A stretch of DNA of 64,000 nucleotides from Rotaria socialis. Lineage: Eukaryota; Rotifera; Eurotatoria; Philodinida; Philodinidae. The notes below the pieces were generated by a model. That model did not search any database. It was given only the letters and a program-made list of their open reading frames with translations, and was not told the origin of the DNA. Location of the stretch: contig CAJNYU010000560.1 in the NCBI GenBank assembly GCA_905331475.1, forward strand, positions 62,001 through 126,000, read 5' to 3'. Position numbers and translations under genes: made by a program. This document shows, piece after piece, positions 11,810-22,400 of the stretch (position 1 is its first letter; the number at the start of each line of letters is the position of its first letter).

Positions 11810-12834
11810 TAGAGCCCGCCGGTTCCGGGTCTAAAAATTTCTCTTTGTCGGGTCCAGATTAAAAATATTTTTACTTATTGGGCCAGATCAAAAGAAAATT
11901 TTTATGCATATAACTGAGTGAAAGCGAAGTCGATGTTGGTGACGGAGCAGTTGCCTAACATAAGAAACAATATAAACACTTTAATACATGTGTTCCTTAT
12001 TCCATTCGAAGCTGCAAACTAATAGCGAGTCACTAGAAGTCAGAGTCCATCATAAATTAATTGTTAAAGACAATTTATCGGATAGTTGAAAGAACGTGCA
12101 AGATCAACTACTTACATAACAAAAAAGTACAAAAGTATGCCGTAACTTCGGAGCGACCACCAGAGTTAATTAGAAAATTTGACTGCAAGTTTAAGAGTAC
12201 GCTTTACTCCAGATCTATTTTGACTAATAAACTAGGTTTTTGTTAAGAATGCGAGCTTAAATTACCTTTCAAATTGAAAGAAGCATGATTAAAATTTGCA
12301 GTCCAAAGATTTGAAGTTCGAAGAAATGTTTTCATGAAAGGAATTTTTTTGTTCAGAATTATTTGTTTTTCATTAAAAAATAATTCTAACAAAAGAAAGA
12401 TTCTCTAAAAAATATACTTTAAATTTTGGCTTTCTAGAAAGTTAAACTTGAAGATATGCTAGTTTTAGCTTTAAATTTAAAGATTAAAGTTGAGGAACGC
12501 TAACCCCCCTCCCATAGTAGACAATCCCCCCTAAGAAAGTAATCTGTTTCCTATGAAAACACCATTTTTGAAACTTTTGATGGTTTCGCGTGATACAAGC
12601 TGAGAGGTCTTCTAATATGGGAGGAGGTTTACTTCAATTTGAATAATTTTATCAGAGTAGTTTCAAAGTTTTAGTGTCCCGGCTAGTATAGGTCCAATCA
12701 CTTTTGATGTACCGGGTCCCGGTCCGGGTATCAAAATTTTAATCGACCAGGTCTGGTTCCCGGTTCCAGTCTGAAAATTCTGATTTATCGGGTTCGGGTC
12801 CAGGTCCAAGAATATGTGGACCCGATGGGCTCTA
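11810..12834. mobile_element. non-autonomous hAT-like DNA transposon with 8-bp target duplication
   Basis: The 1025-bp segment is bounded by inverted termini: TAGAGCCCGCCGGTTCC at the left, and the right end read on the minus strand is TAGAGCCCATCGGGTCC (14 of 17 positions identical). An exact 8-bp direct repeat, GTTGACAG, flanks it at 11802-11809 and 12835-12842. An 8-bp duplication and short TIRs are hallmarks of the hAT superfamily. Subterminal clusters of short CCGGGTCC-type motifs at both ends resemble transposase-binding repeats. The interior has no credible transposase frame, so it is non-autonomous. It sits just 3' of the LDH-like gene. Superfamily is inferred from ends only. Confidence 0.85.
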
Positions 12835-12842
12835 GTTGACAG
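12835..12842. repeat. right 8-bp target-site duplication of hAT-like element
   Basis: GTTGACAG, an exact copy of 11802-11809. Confidence 0.85.
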
Positions 12843-13380
12843 TGATAACAAATTGAATCAATGACGTTCTTGTGCTGGGAAGTAAGAATTATGAGACGGG
12901 AATTGATTAGTGACATCATATTGTGACACTTAATAACATGATTCTTAAGATATGAAGAAAAAACAATATATTATAAGCCGTTTATATCCAATAGCCAGAA
13001 TTGATTTTAATAGATAATTTATGTCTTCTAATTGACTGACGTGCAGTTTAATTTCTTTTTAAAATGCTCTCAATTTTTATTTGCTGGGCAAAGCTACTAG
13101 GATACAACATATGAAGTAATTGCAGTAATCTTGTCCTGAGTTGTTATGTGTATTGTTCATGTACATGATTATAACAATTGTGAAAAATAACAAAACACGA
13201 GATAGTAATACCAACCAAAACAAAATCAAAGTACAATAATAATGGTGATATTAATAGAACATATACATAAGGAGATGGAAAAAAGTAGAAGACAACAATT
13301 TAATTAATTATATAATGTGAAGCAAAATAAATAAATAGAACACAGATATATCACTGACCTGTTTGTAAAAAATTACACAG
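12843..13380. other. intergenic between transposons
   Basis: About 540 bp of AT-rich sequence between the hAT-like element and the gypsy fragment. No gene or repeat is recognised. Confidence 0.5.
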
Positions 13381-13381
13381 G

Positions 13382-14537
13382 TTACAATAGCTCGTAAGGG
13401 GAAAAATTAGTAGTTCTATGTACGCCTGTGTTGTTTGCAGAGACAATTGCTTGTAAGAATTCATCCCAGTTATTATTCGGAGTGTCTTGTAGTTTTGATA
13501 TTTGTGGTACGAAAGTAGCATTGAAACACTCAACCACTTCTTTCGTCTGAGGATGATACGGGATGCTGTAAATATGGTTATATCCAATAAGCTTTTGAAT
13601 ATTCTTCATCAATTTATTCTGAAAATGTGATCCTTGATCACTTAATATACCCAGGTCGAACAGTCCGGTCTGGAAATGGCAGGTTCCGTGTAGTTCCGTT
13701 GATTTTGTGGAAGCCGTATTCCAGTCGGAAAATTTTTGCATTTTTTCCAGTGATTTCTGATCCATTCCTGCCGGAAAGCATCGGAACTTGGCAGGAATTC
13801 GCCTGAAAAGTTCGGTCGTATTTTTGACCGGAATAATGCTTCCATGTTCCAGCGATTTCCCGTGTTTTCTTGCAGAATATGGTGACTTTCCCGCATATTT
13901 CCTGGAGTATCCTACTGGTTCCGGTGGCAGAAATGTTCGACCTGGGTAACTGATGGAATACCATATTTACAGAAAAATTCGTTGAATAAAGCTTGGACTG
14001 TAGTTTCAGTCGCACAGTTTGGCAACACAACTGCTGTAATATATCTTGTAAAATAATCAGTTATTATACAAGCACGTATTGATTCTCTCGAGAAGTGTGC
14101 TTAAAAGGACCACAATAGTCAATACCTATTGAGATAAATGGTCCATCCGGAGGCGAAATAGGGTGTAATTGCTCATGTTTTTTATGACGACTTGCATTAT
14201 ACTGCCGACATAAATTACAAGCTTTTATATATTTGTGAATGGCGAAGTTCGTTTGTGGTCACCAAAAATGATTGCGAATTTTATAATAGGTACGATCTGT
14301 AGAAAAATGTGCACCTGTCATAGGATCATTATGACAAGCACGTAACAAAGAAAATATCATCGATGATAGTAGATATATTAATTTTGTTGTTAATTGAGGT
14401 TTTTGTTTTAATGTGATTACTTCATGAAGAATTTTTTCTAGTAAAACAAATGATAATTGATAAGATGGTGAATGAATATTTTGAATTATCTTTTGTATAT
14501 CGGGATCTCGATCTTGTTCTAGTTTCAACTTACCCAC
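13382..14537 (-). pseudogene. Ty3/gypsy retrotransposon pol fragment (integrase), decayed and interrupted
   Basis: The minus-strand frames encode pieces of a retroelement integrase. At 14537-14259 is the zinc-binding HHCC region (HNDPMTGAHFSTDRTYYKIR). After 14100 comes the first part of the catalytic core. After an interruption at 13650-13946, the frame at ~13650-13382 resumes with SDQGSHFQ (second catalytic Asp region) and YHPQT (the stretch before the catalytic Glu). Reverse transcriptase, protease and gag are not visible upstream, where a MULE-like element abuts instead. Frames between ~14060 and 14259 also need shifts. This is a relic, not an active copy. Confidence 0.85.
13650..13946. 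mobile_element. 297-bp MITE inserted in the gypsy integrase (TIR CCCAGGTCGAACA, TA duplication)
   Basis: Perfect 13-bp inverted ends, CCCAGGTCGAACA and TGTTCGACCTGGG, bound a 297-bp non-coding segment. TA dinucleotides flank it at 13648-13649 and 13947-13948. The integrase frame is broken exactly at these borders and stays in register when they are ignored, which independently confirms insertion. A TA target is typical of Tc1/mariner-type MITEs. A second element with the same termini lies at 56114-56416. Confidence 0.85.
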
Positions 14538-14765
14538 GTCGTATATAACGGTCCGTAAACGGCCCTAAACGACTGAAAAACCGTTAAAACCAGCAGCCGT
14601 TACGATGGCCATCGATGAAGCACTGGAAAACGATGTGATAGGACTAAAAACGGTAGTTTTTTAGGTGGTGGTTTCCGTGTCGTCGGAAACGACTACCTTC
14701 TAAGGCGAATTTTTTTGCCGTTTTATGTCTTTTATTTTTAGATATAAATATGGGTAAAATACACA

Positions 14766-15931
14766 CAGACGAATTGCTGTCCAAATCTCGAAAGATGAAA
14801 TTTCGAAAAATTAATATTTCGAAAAGCAAAATCCAGAAAAAATTAGATCTTGAACAGAAGAGCGACCAATTTTGCTACATCACATTTCGAAAAAACAAAT
14901 CTTGAAAGATATTCTCTCATTCTACGAACACTTGGTCAATATAAAATAGATATTGTTATGACTGGCCTGTTTTCTTTTATTTTTCTTTCGTCCGTTCTTG
15001 CGGTCTGTGCTCACGAGTGATAATTCTTATTTTTCTTCTCTTTTGTGTAGATCGTCCATATCGCACAAACTATCTTCATTCATTGGTCTCTCGTCCCGTT
15101 GGCCGTTTATAAAACCATCTTTTTTTACGTCTGTTATTGACTATTTTTATTTCCATTACATAAAAAAATGCCATCAAGCGATGCCGATCAAACATCTACA
15201 ATTTCATTCCTTATTAGTAATAAGAAAACACGTCTTCTTGTCATTGATGGTTATATTTATCAGCAAAACAAATCCACTGCGAAAGTCAGTTATTGGTTAT
15301 GTGAGATCGAATTGTGTAATGCTGGTGTTTACCTAAATTCTGATGATCAATTTCTTAAATACGCAGAAAATCCTCATACCCATATACCGGTACCTGAACG
15401 ATTAGAGATTTCTCAAGATGTTGACAAGTATCTTGAGGGTGTGGGTGTGGGTTCTCTCTTACTCATCTACTGAACGTATACCCACATCCACACCCACAAA
15501 AAAGCGCGTAGTCTTCAACATTGAATCGATTCAGGTCAATCGGATTTTAATCAAAATAAAACAAATTTCAGTGACCTCCTCGAAGGACTTTCTCTATTGG
15601 TCGGAACGAAGTAATGTTCTCGTTACTTCTCATTTTATTTGTCCATTTTATTGATTTATTGTCGTAAGGTTTTAAAATAAAATTTCAACCTTATCCACAT
15701 CCCATCATATAATTATGAACATATCTACCATGAACAGTTAACTATTAGACATTTCTTTCCTCGATATTTGAATTTTTCGGAACTTTTGCTTTCGATAATT
15801 AATTCTTTCGAGATTTTTGATTTCGTAACGAAAAGTTTTCGAGATATGAACTTCTCGAATTTAAATTTTTCGAAATAATTATATTTAAGATTTTTTCTTC
15901 GAGATTTTTCTTTCGAGATTTGGACACAATG
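14766..15931. repeat. inner inverted-repeat pair flanking the FLYWCH frame
   Basis: CAGACGAATTGCTGTCCAAATC at ~14766 is matched on the opposite strand at ~15931 (CAGTGGCATTGTGTCCAAATC). Both continue into CTCGAAAG and arrays of TTTCGAAA-like motifs. It may be a second transposon nested in the MULE-like element, or its subterminal repeats. No clear target duplication was found. Confidence 0.5.
15168..15473 (+). CDS. FLYWCH zinc-finger fragment (transposon-associated)
   Basis: A 101-aa reading frame whose residues ~20-75 match the FLYWCH module: a hydrophobic strand and aromatic position (LLVIDGYIY), then YWLCEIELCNA with the two Cys, then NPHTH with the two His. FLYWCH fingers bind DNA or protein and are often joined to MULE transposases in animal genomes. 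Here the frame stops shortly after the finger, right after a GTGTGGGTGTGGG stretch, and no transposase follows. It lies inside inverted repeats (14766/15931), so it is best read as cargo or remnant of a MULE-type element rather than a host gene. Whether it is expressed is unknown. Confidence 0.65.
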   Translation: MPSSDADQTSTISFLISNKKTRLLVIDGYIYQQNKSTAKVSYWLCEIELCNAGVYLNSDDQFLKYAENPHTHIPVPERLEISQDVDKYLEGVGVGSLLLIY

Positions 15932-15965
15932 CCACTGAGACACTGTCTTTCAACCTATTGTATAC

Positions 15966-16120
15966 ATTTTATTTTATTTTATTTTTTAGATGCTGTCTTG
16001 TATTCTATTTGCTTTATATTATATTAATCTATTTTATTTTACTTTTAGAATTTTATTTATTTTATTTTATGCATTGTATTTTATCGTATAATTTTTTTAA
16101 TTTTAATTTTATTGTATTGT
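15966..16120. repeat. TTTTA-rich low-complexity tract
   Basis: Degenerate tandem TTTTA/TATTTTA units within the right part of the MULE-like element. Confidence 0.7.
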
Positions 16121-16500
16121 ATTTCATTTTGAGGAATAAAATATGGATGACCAACGCAGCACTTATTATAAACGCTGAAAAACGGCGAGATTGAGAAGAA
16201 AAAAGCGAAAATAGAGTCCTTTTATCACTCGACCTTTTTTTTTTATCGGAAACGGTTTTAAATGACGTCGCTAACGTTCGGAGGAAAAGCGGTCCGTAAT
16301 CCGAGCTCACTGACGGAAAACGGCTAAACAACGACGATCGTTTTCCAGCGTTTAGGGCGTTAATTACGCCGTTTATTAACCGTTTCAGGCAGTTTAATGC
16401 CCATTTTTCAGGTGGTCTTAGTGATGGACCTGGGAAGGATCCACAGTGATAACAAAGTATCCATGATCCTTGTGCACTTTGATTAATACTCTATTTTACA

Positions 16501-16754
16501 CTTGTGCCGACATTGACGGCACGCTTGGATGATTCTCCTTCCTTCTCTTTCTATTCTCTTTCCATTGTTCTAATATATATATCTCCTGTCTCTCTCCTAT
16601 ACATACGTGTGTTATCTTTGAAGTAGTTACACTCTGGATATGTGAAGAAGCGAATAAACATCATTGCCGAGAGTGTTGGTAAGCTACTCCACCTCTATAC
16701 AGTTTGTCATTAATATATCTACCCAAATAGGGTCCCATATTTATCGTTACAACA
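16501..16754 (+). mobile_element. possible solo LTR
   Basis: The segment opens with TGTGCCGACATTGACGGCAC, an internal palindrome, contains AATAAA near 16655 and ends near GTTACA, so it has the TGT...ACA form of an LTR. Imperfect ACACT/ACACG flanks could be a decayed 5-bp duplication. No second copy or primer-binding site is present in the window, and its orientation differs from the nearby gypsy fragment. Weak call. Confidence 0.3.
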
Positions 16755-17467
16755 CGTTGGAAAAAAAGTATTAAGGGGACACCTGCTGAAAATTATTGAT
16801 ACTTTACTTTTCATTGAATTGAAACTTCGAACTGTTTACTTCTTTCATTATTAGAGATTCAATTTATCTCCATGTTCATTTTATAATTCTAATATTCATG
16901 ATAATCAACAACACTCGTCAACTACTGAACATGGAACTTATAGTTGCAATAAGCCGAAGATTATAAAGAAATCAACTTCAACGTGTGCTCGTAAATATGT
17001 TTCCGCTTCGAAAAAACAACCAGAAACTTAAATATAACGTGATATTTTTGGTAAATTGTTTTTTTCGAATTCATCTAAGAAATAGCAGATTAAATATTCA
17101 TTTATCGCATGTGATCACAATTGTTTTTTTGCATATTTTTTATTTGGGCTTAATATTAGTAAATCAATATATATTTTTTTCTTTTTTAATTTAATCGGAT
17201 CAAAATTAATCTTGGACACTTTGTGATACTTTGTTTGTATAAAAAAAACTCGGTATTGAATACTTTGTTTCAGATTTCTATTAGAAACACTGAACTGATT
17301 CCGAGAAGAGAAAATCAATCAATTGAAAAGAAACAAGTAACAGTAGAAAATCGATCATGAGTTGGTTTATCCAACAAATTACCTAATAGATGAAAACTTA
17401 AAGAAACAATAACATATAAGGAAAACGTTTAGCGCCAACTAATGGCACCTGTTGATGCCAACATAGG
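16755..17467. other. intergenic
   Basis: About 0.7 kb of AT-rich sequence between the transposon nest and the mitoferrin stop codon. Nothing recognised. Confidence 0.5.
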
Positions 17468-18702
17468 TCATAATACTGTTGATTTTCCGGAAAAAAAGTG
17501 TTTCTAAAATTTAAAAAAAAAACTTTTCTGTGTTTTTTCTTTGTAACAATTGTTTTCAGTATTACTTACAAAAAACTCATAACAAGACCAAGCAACGGCT
17601 GTGCTTGGCATCTGATAAAGAACACGTGGTGTTAAACCTTTGAAAAATACCGTTAGTCCACCTTTCATATATATTAATCGAACTGCGCTTATAAGTCCTT
17701 TTGCTTCTTCAGTGGCGAATGCTTTATTTGGTGTTGTTGCTGTTGCCGATGTTATAGTTGAACTTTTAGTTAATACACATGTTGGGCCACCAGTGGATAC
17801 TAAACAACACTCTTGTGTGTTTAATAGTGTCTTACAAACATCTAATGGTGTTGTTATGGCTGCAGCTAGGGCACCAGCTGCAGCACCTGATATAACGTGT
17901 GATATTGGATCATACGCTCGTTCATAATTTAGTTCATCTTGGAATAATTCATAAACAATAAGATGTACTGAATGAAATGGAATATTCATTGTTAATTGTG
18001 TTGTATAACTTCGATATAGTACAGATAGACCTTCACGTTGACGGATTTTACGTAAACAATCCATTGCACCAGAATATGGAGATGCATATATTTGAAGACG
18101 CTGTTTGATAGCTAAATTTTAATCAATAAATTTAATTTTACTGATTATAAATATGTTTAAGTTTTACCGTCGGCAGGTACCATTAATGCATCATGCAACA
18201 AAGTAGCGAAACAACCGGCTAATCCATTAGCTAATGGATTATGACCAACTTGGGAACTTCCGCTAAGTAATAATTTCATTCTTTCATAACAGGAAAAATA
18301 AAGTGCATGAGCAGGTCCAGCTGCTATAGCTACAACATGCATGCCACGAACCTACATGAAACAAAAAAAATCAATATATAGATTGATCTATTTGAAAAGT
18401 ATTCAAGAAAAATTCACCGACAGGTCTAAAAAAGCCTTCATTAGTCATCATTTCTCGCATAGCATGTACTATTCCTCGATATTTTGCATGAGGATCAGGA
18501 TTAATGCATTGCATCCTAGTCTATAAAAATATAAAGAAAATCTACGATTATTTCAATTAAAAAGAACTATTCAATATACTTTAACTACATCAATTGGATA
18601 CATAATACAATGTTCACCAATACCAGCTAATGCTCCAGCAGCCATATGTATAGCTGGATGCATTGAATCTGGAAGACTTTCGTAATCATCGGAAGTTGTC
18701 AT
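17468..18702 (-). CDS. mitoferrin, mitochondrial iron carrier (SLC25A28/37 family)
   Basis: Mitoferrins import iron across the inner mitochondrial membrane for haem and Fe-S synthesis. Five exons (18702-18580, 18520-18422, 18351-18168, 18111-17570, 17503-17468) give 984 nt, 327 aa, the family's usual length, all in phase. The three carrier signatures are present in order: PIDVVKTRMQ, PADAIKQRLQ and [10 protein letters not shown]. The segments [26 protein letters not shown] and [13 protein letters not shown] are close to vertebrate mitoferrin and separate it from other SLC25 members. The last exon encodes only 11 residues ([11 protein letters not shown]). The third repeat contains a Ser/Thr/Ala-rich insert of ~30 residues ([12 protein letters not shown]). 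Introns are 50-70 bp. Confidence 0.93.
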
Positions 18703-19469
18703 TCTCTTCCTTTCAGGTGACTATTGAATTTAGATTATATAATGCTAGTCTTTTTATAGTTAATATAATTCATAGATGGAAACGTGAAAGTCTTTTCATT
18801 ATAGATTGAATCTGAAATTAATGAACCAAATATTATGCTATTTCCATTATCTTACAGGTTCATTAGGTAGAAGAGAAAGAGAAAGATAAATGATATTGTT
18901 CTATCGTCAAGCCTCGTTGTTGATAATAACCTGAGAACAAGGTGAAATAAGCCAAAGTGATATTTTCATTTTTCGTGCTAGGCAAAGTGCAATGTAAAAA
19001 AAAATGCAATAGCGCACGAGGACGCAAGGGAGGTGGTGAAAAAAGAAAAAGGATAATGACGGTGCAATTTGTTTTTCATCTTTTTCTGTTCAGTTTTTTC
19101 TTCTTCTCCTTTTTCTTCTTCCTCTCCTCACCATTTAAGATTGAACAAGTATCCCATTTTACCACGAAACAAAAAAAAAAAACACATTTATATAACAGAT
19201 TCATTTATCTTTGTTCGTTTTCTATCTTTTCTTTGAATCTTTTAATATTTTTTTCCACAACTTGATTTTTTCTAATGCCTGTAAATAAATGAGAGAAAAC
19301 TTCCAAGATATAACAACATGAACAAGAACAACAATAAACGATTTTCTGGAAAAAAAAAGAAGAACAGAACGAGAAAACGTAGCATCTGTAGAAGAGAAAA
19401 AAATAGGCAAATCCATCGTCGATTTGCTTTAATTTTTCTTTCTTTTATTTTATTTGTTCTTTTATTTTT
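18703..19469. other. intergenic between mitoferrin start and NAP1 stop
   Basis: About 770 bp with A- and T-rich tracts and a GA-rich patch near 19010-19060. It should hold the mitoferrin promoter and the NAP1 3' UTR. No other feature is seen. Confidence 0.5.
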
Positions 19470-22400
19470 CTATTGCTGTTTGCATTCTGGTTGTTGTCCC
19501 GCACCGTTGGCACCACCACCTGAACCTTGTTTACCACCTCGAGATTTCTATTTAAAAACGAAAGTTTTTGTTTCATTTATAAAAAAAAAATCACGAAAAA
19601 AAGTAAAGAAATACTTACGCCACCAGCACCCCCTGCTGCACCGTGTTTACCACCGCCGTGATGATGTCCACCTCGACCACCGGCATGATGATGATGTCCA
19701 TGACCTAAATGGCACAATTAAGTAATGAAAACAAAATGATAATATCTATATTTACCTTCATCTTCTTCTTCTTCTGGTTCTTCTTCGTCATCCTCATCTA
19801 AAAGAAGCATTGATTAGTTATTATTTAAAACTCTTCCTAATAATCTCACCGTCGTCTTCATCTTCATCATCTTCATCGTACTAGAAAAATTTAAACAAAA
19901 AATCAATATTTTGCAATTGCTCTATTAAATTAGATTTTTTTCATACATCTCCATCTTCTTCATCACCAGCTTCACCAGTGTAATAAAGTACAGCTTTAGG
20001 TACAATTGAATCTCGAAGCATATGTCCAATTTCAAAGTCAGCAGCTAGCATACGCATTTCATCGCTATCTTCAAGTTCAGCATCGAGTTCTTCAGGTACT
20101 AAAAATGAAGAAAATATTTTTCTTTTATTAAAAAGAAGGAAACAAAATTCTGTTAACGTATACCAGTTGGCGGCGTAAAAAAGTTGAAAAATGAATCGGT
20201 TTGTACTTCTTTAGTAACGACACGAATTGTTCCACGATTCTTATGTTTTTGTCGTTTTTTAACCATTTTAATGGTTACATTTTTTCCTTTATTCCAATGA
20301 ATTTCACAACCTTTCGATTTAACGATTTCTGGTCCTTCATATGACAATGGTTCTTCCTCATCAGGTCCCATACGAAGTTCATAAGATTTGGTTAATGATG
20401 GATTCGTAAAATATTCATTCGCTGTGAATTCAAATTCGATGGTAAAACCTTTTTGTTGTGGGTCATCTTGCATTGTGATACGTACATCAATAAGATGCTT
20501 CAAGACAGGCTCATCTTGTTCCTAAGTTTAAAAAGCAAAGTTCGAATTTTCAATTCATTTGAAAAATGTTTAATTTATTATACTTTAATTAGTTCTGATA
20601 GAACATCTGAATTTTTGAATACTTGTAACCAAAATTCTGGAATACCGACTGCTTTTTCTAAAGAGAATTATATTTTTAATTTTTAATATAAAAAACAAAT
20701 CATATATTCTGTCAATTATAAAATTAAGTTCATATCTTTTATAAATAATATTAATGCTCAATCAGTCACATCGCATAACTCATTTTTCATATTTATTCTA
20801 TTTATTATCGACTATACTTCTTTTCAATCATTAGACATATTTCACTTCTCATATTTAAACACTTTCATAACATATTCGATGTGTATATATCGATGTTTCA
20901 TACAGAAGTATTTCGTTCACACTTACGACCAAAAGTATTCAAGAAGATACAATAACGAAGATGATATCATCGGATAAATAGTCATCATTTTTGTTTTATT
21001 TCTTTTTTTTCCCCAAAACGGGTGCCAGAGCAAACTCTGCGGAATAAAGATAACGAATAGAATCTAGTTACTATTCCTAACAACAGGACGATTGTTATAT
21101 TCTATCTAATTTGGGACGAATATCTAAACGAAGAGTGTATTCAATCTATGGAAAATACAAAATACGAGATGTTATTGACATGTGAGCTATGACGGTAAAT
21201 TAAAAAACTGTCGATCATAGTCACCGATAAAATTTTAACTAGCATCTGTCGTGATCTGTGAAAGAATAGACTTAAATGTTTAGTCGTATAGTTTATCATG
21301 TATTTTAGATCATGTTTCACACGAAATCCCAGATAATGACTGTAAACGATATCTTATCTGTAGAAAAAAAGTATAAAAGGATATGCGAAAAAGAAACAGC
21401 ACAGACAAACACATACTAAATGACGTCGCTCTATGTTCAAGGACATAAGAAATAAATATTGAAGATTTAAGTTGGAATTTACATTTCAATTAAACTGTAC
21501 ATTCGAAACCGATCTATATGAATTATTAATATTAAATTATCATCATACCTTCTTCTTTTTTCTGTTCGTCGGTTTTTTCTGCAGTTTCTGCTGCTTTTTT
21601 AGCTTCTTCATCAGTCTATAAATCAACAATAATAGTTTTAAAAAACAAAAATTTATCTCAAAACTAAATATTCATACTTCATCTTCATCGAATGCACATT
21701 TAGCTTCAGCGTCTGTTGGTTCATATATTCCTTTAACAACATTCAAGCGCTAATCAATTCACATAGGAAAACAATCACATATTAACATAAAATAATGATG
21801 ATAAAAAGATTTCTACTTTTTCATAAAATGGTTGATATTTGCTTAAATATCGACATTCAAGTGCATGAACTTCTTCAAAAAAGCTTGCTTCAATTTTATG
21901 ATGCTCGACTTGAAGATTTCGAAGCGCATTAACCCGACGTACAACTTCTGCTGGTAAACTAAATAAAAAAAGTAAACAATTTATTGATATTGAAAATGAA
22001 TTCTACCAAAATTAAACAAAGAAACAAATTAAATCTATATTGTACTTTTGTTCATGGTCTTCATATTCTTTCTGAGATGATGATGAACGATGCTCATCGG
22101 ATAGGTAACTATTTTCATCGCAACTATCGTTATTTGACATTTGATCAAAACGACAATAAGAAGAATACCACAAGAGTATATTAGTAATAATAGCGTAATA
22201 GAAGAGTCCCACACTTGCCCAAACAAGAAAAAGACTCATGTATATATATATATATATATTTATTTCTAATCAGTATTTCTATGACATTTTGTCGCGTCTA
22301 CTACGATGGGAATAGAAAAGAAACAATGTTGTATTCTATCAATTCTGCAGTTTTCTTCGTTTAGGCATTATAAATAGAAATAATAAATGGTAATAAGCTG

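Larger units (their letters stand above)
14548..16373. mobile_element. MULE-like (Mutator-type) element with long imperfect inverted ends
   Basis: The left end (from ~14548) contains AACGG...GCCCTAAACGACTGAAAAAC. The right end read on the minus strand contains AACGG...GCCCTAAACGCTGGAAAAC (ending ~16373). Further CGGAAACG-type motifs recur inside both ends. Between them lies a plus-strand FLYWCH frame, a domain that commonly accompanies MULE transposases. No MULE transposase core is visible, so the element is defective or non-autonomous. I could not define a clean 9-11 bp target duplication, so the borders are approximate. Confidence 0.5.

Noticed and set aside
12061..12246. 61-aa frame inside the hAT-like element
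   Set aside because: Too short and without transposase motifs.
18957..19725. Overlapping plus-strand frames opposite the NAP1 tail
   Set aside because: They are antisense shadows of the Gly/His-rich NAP1 exons and of low-complexity spacer.
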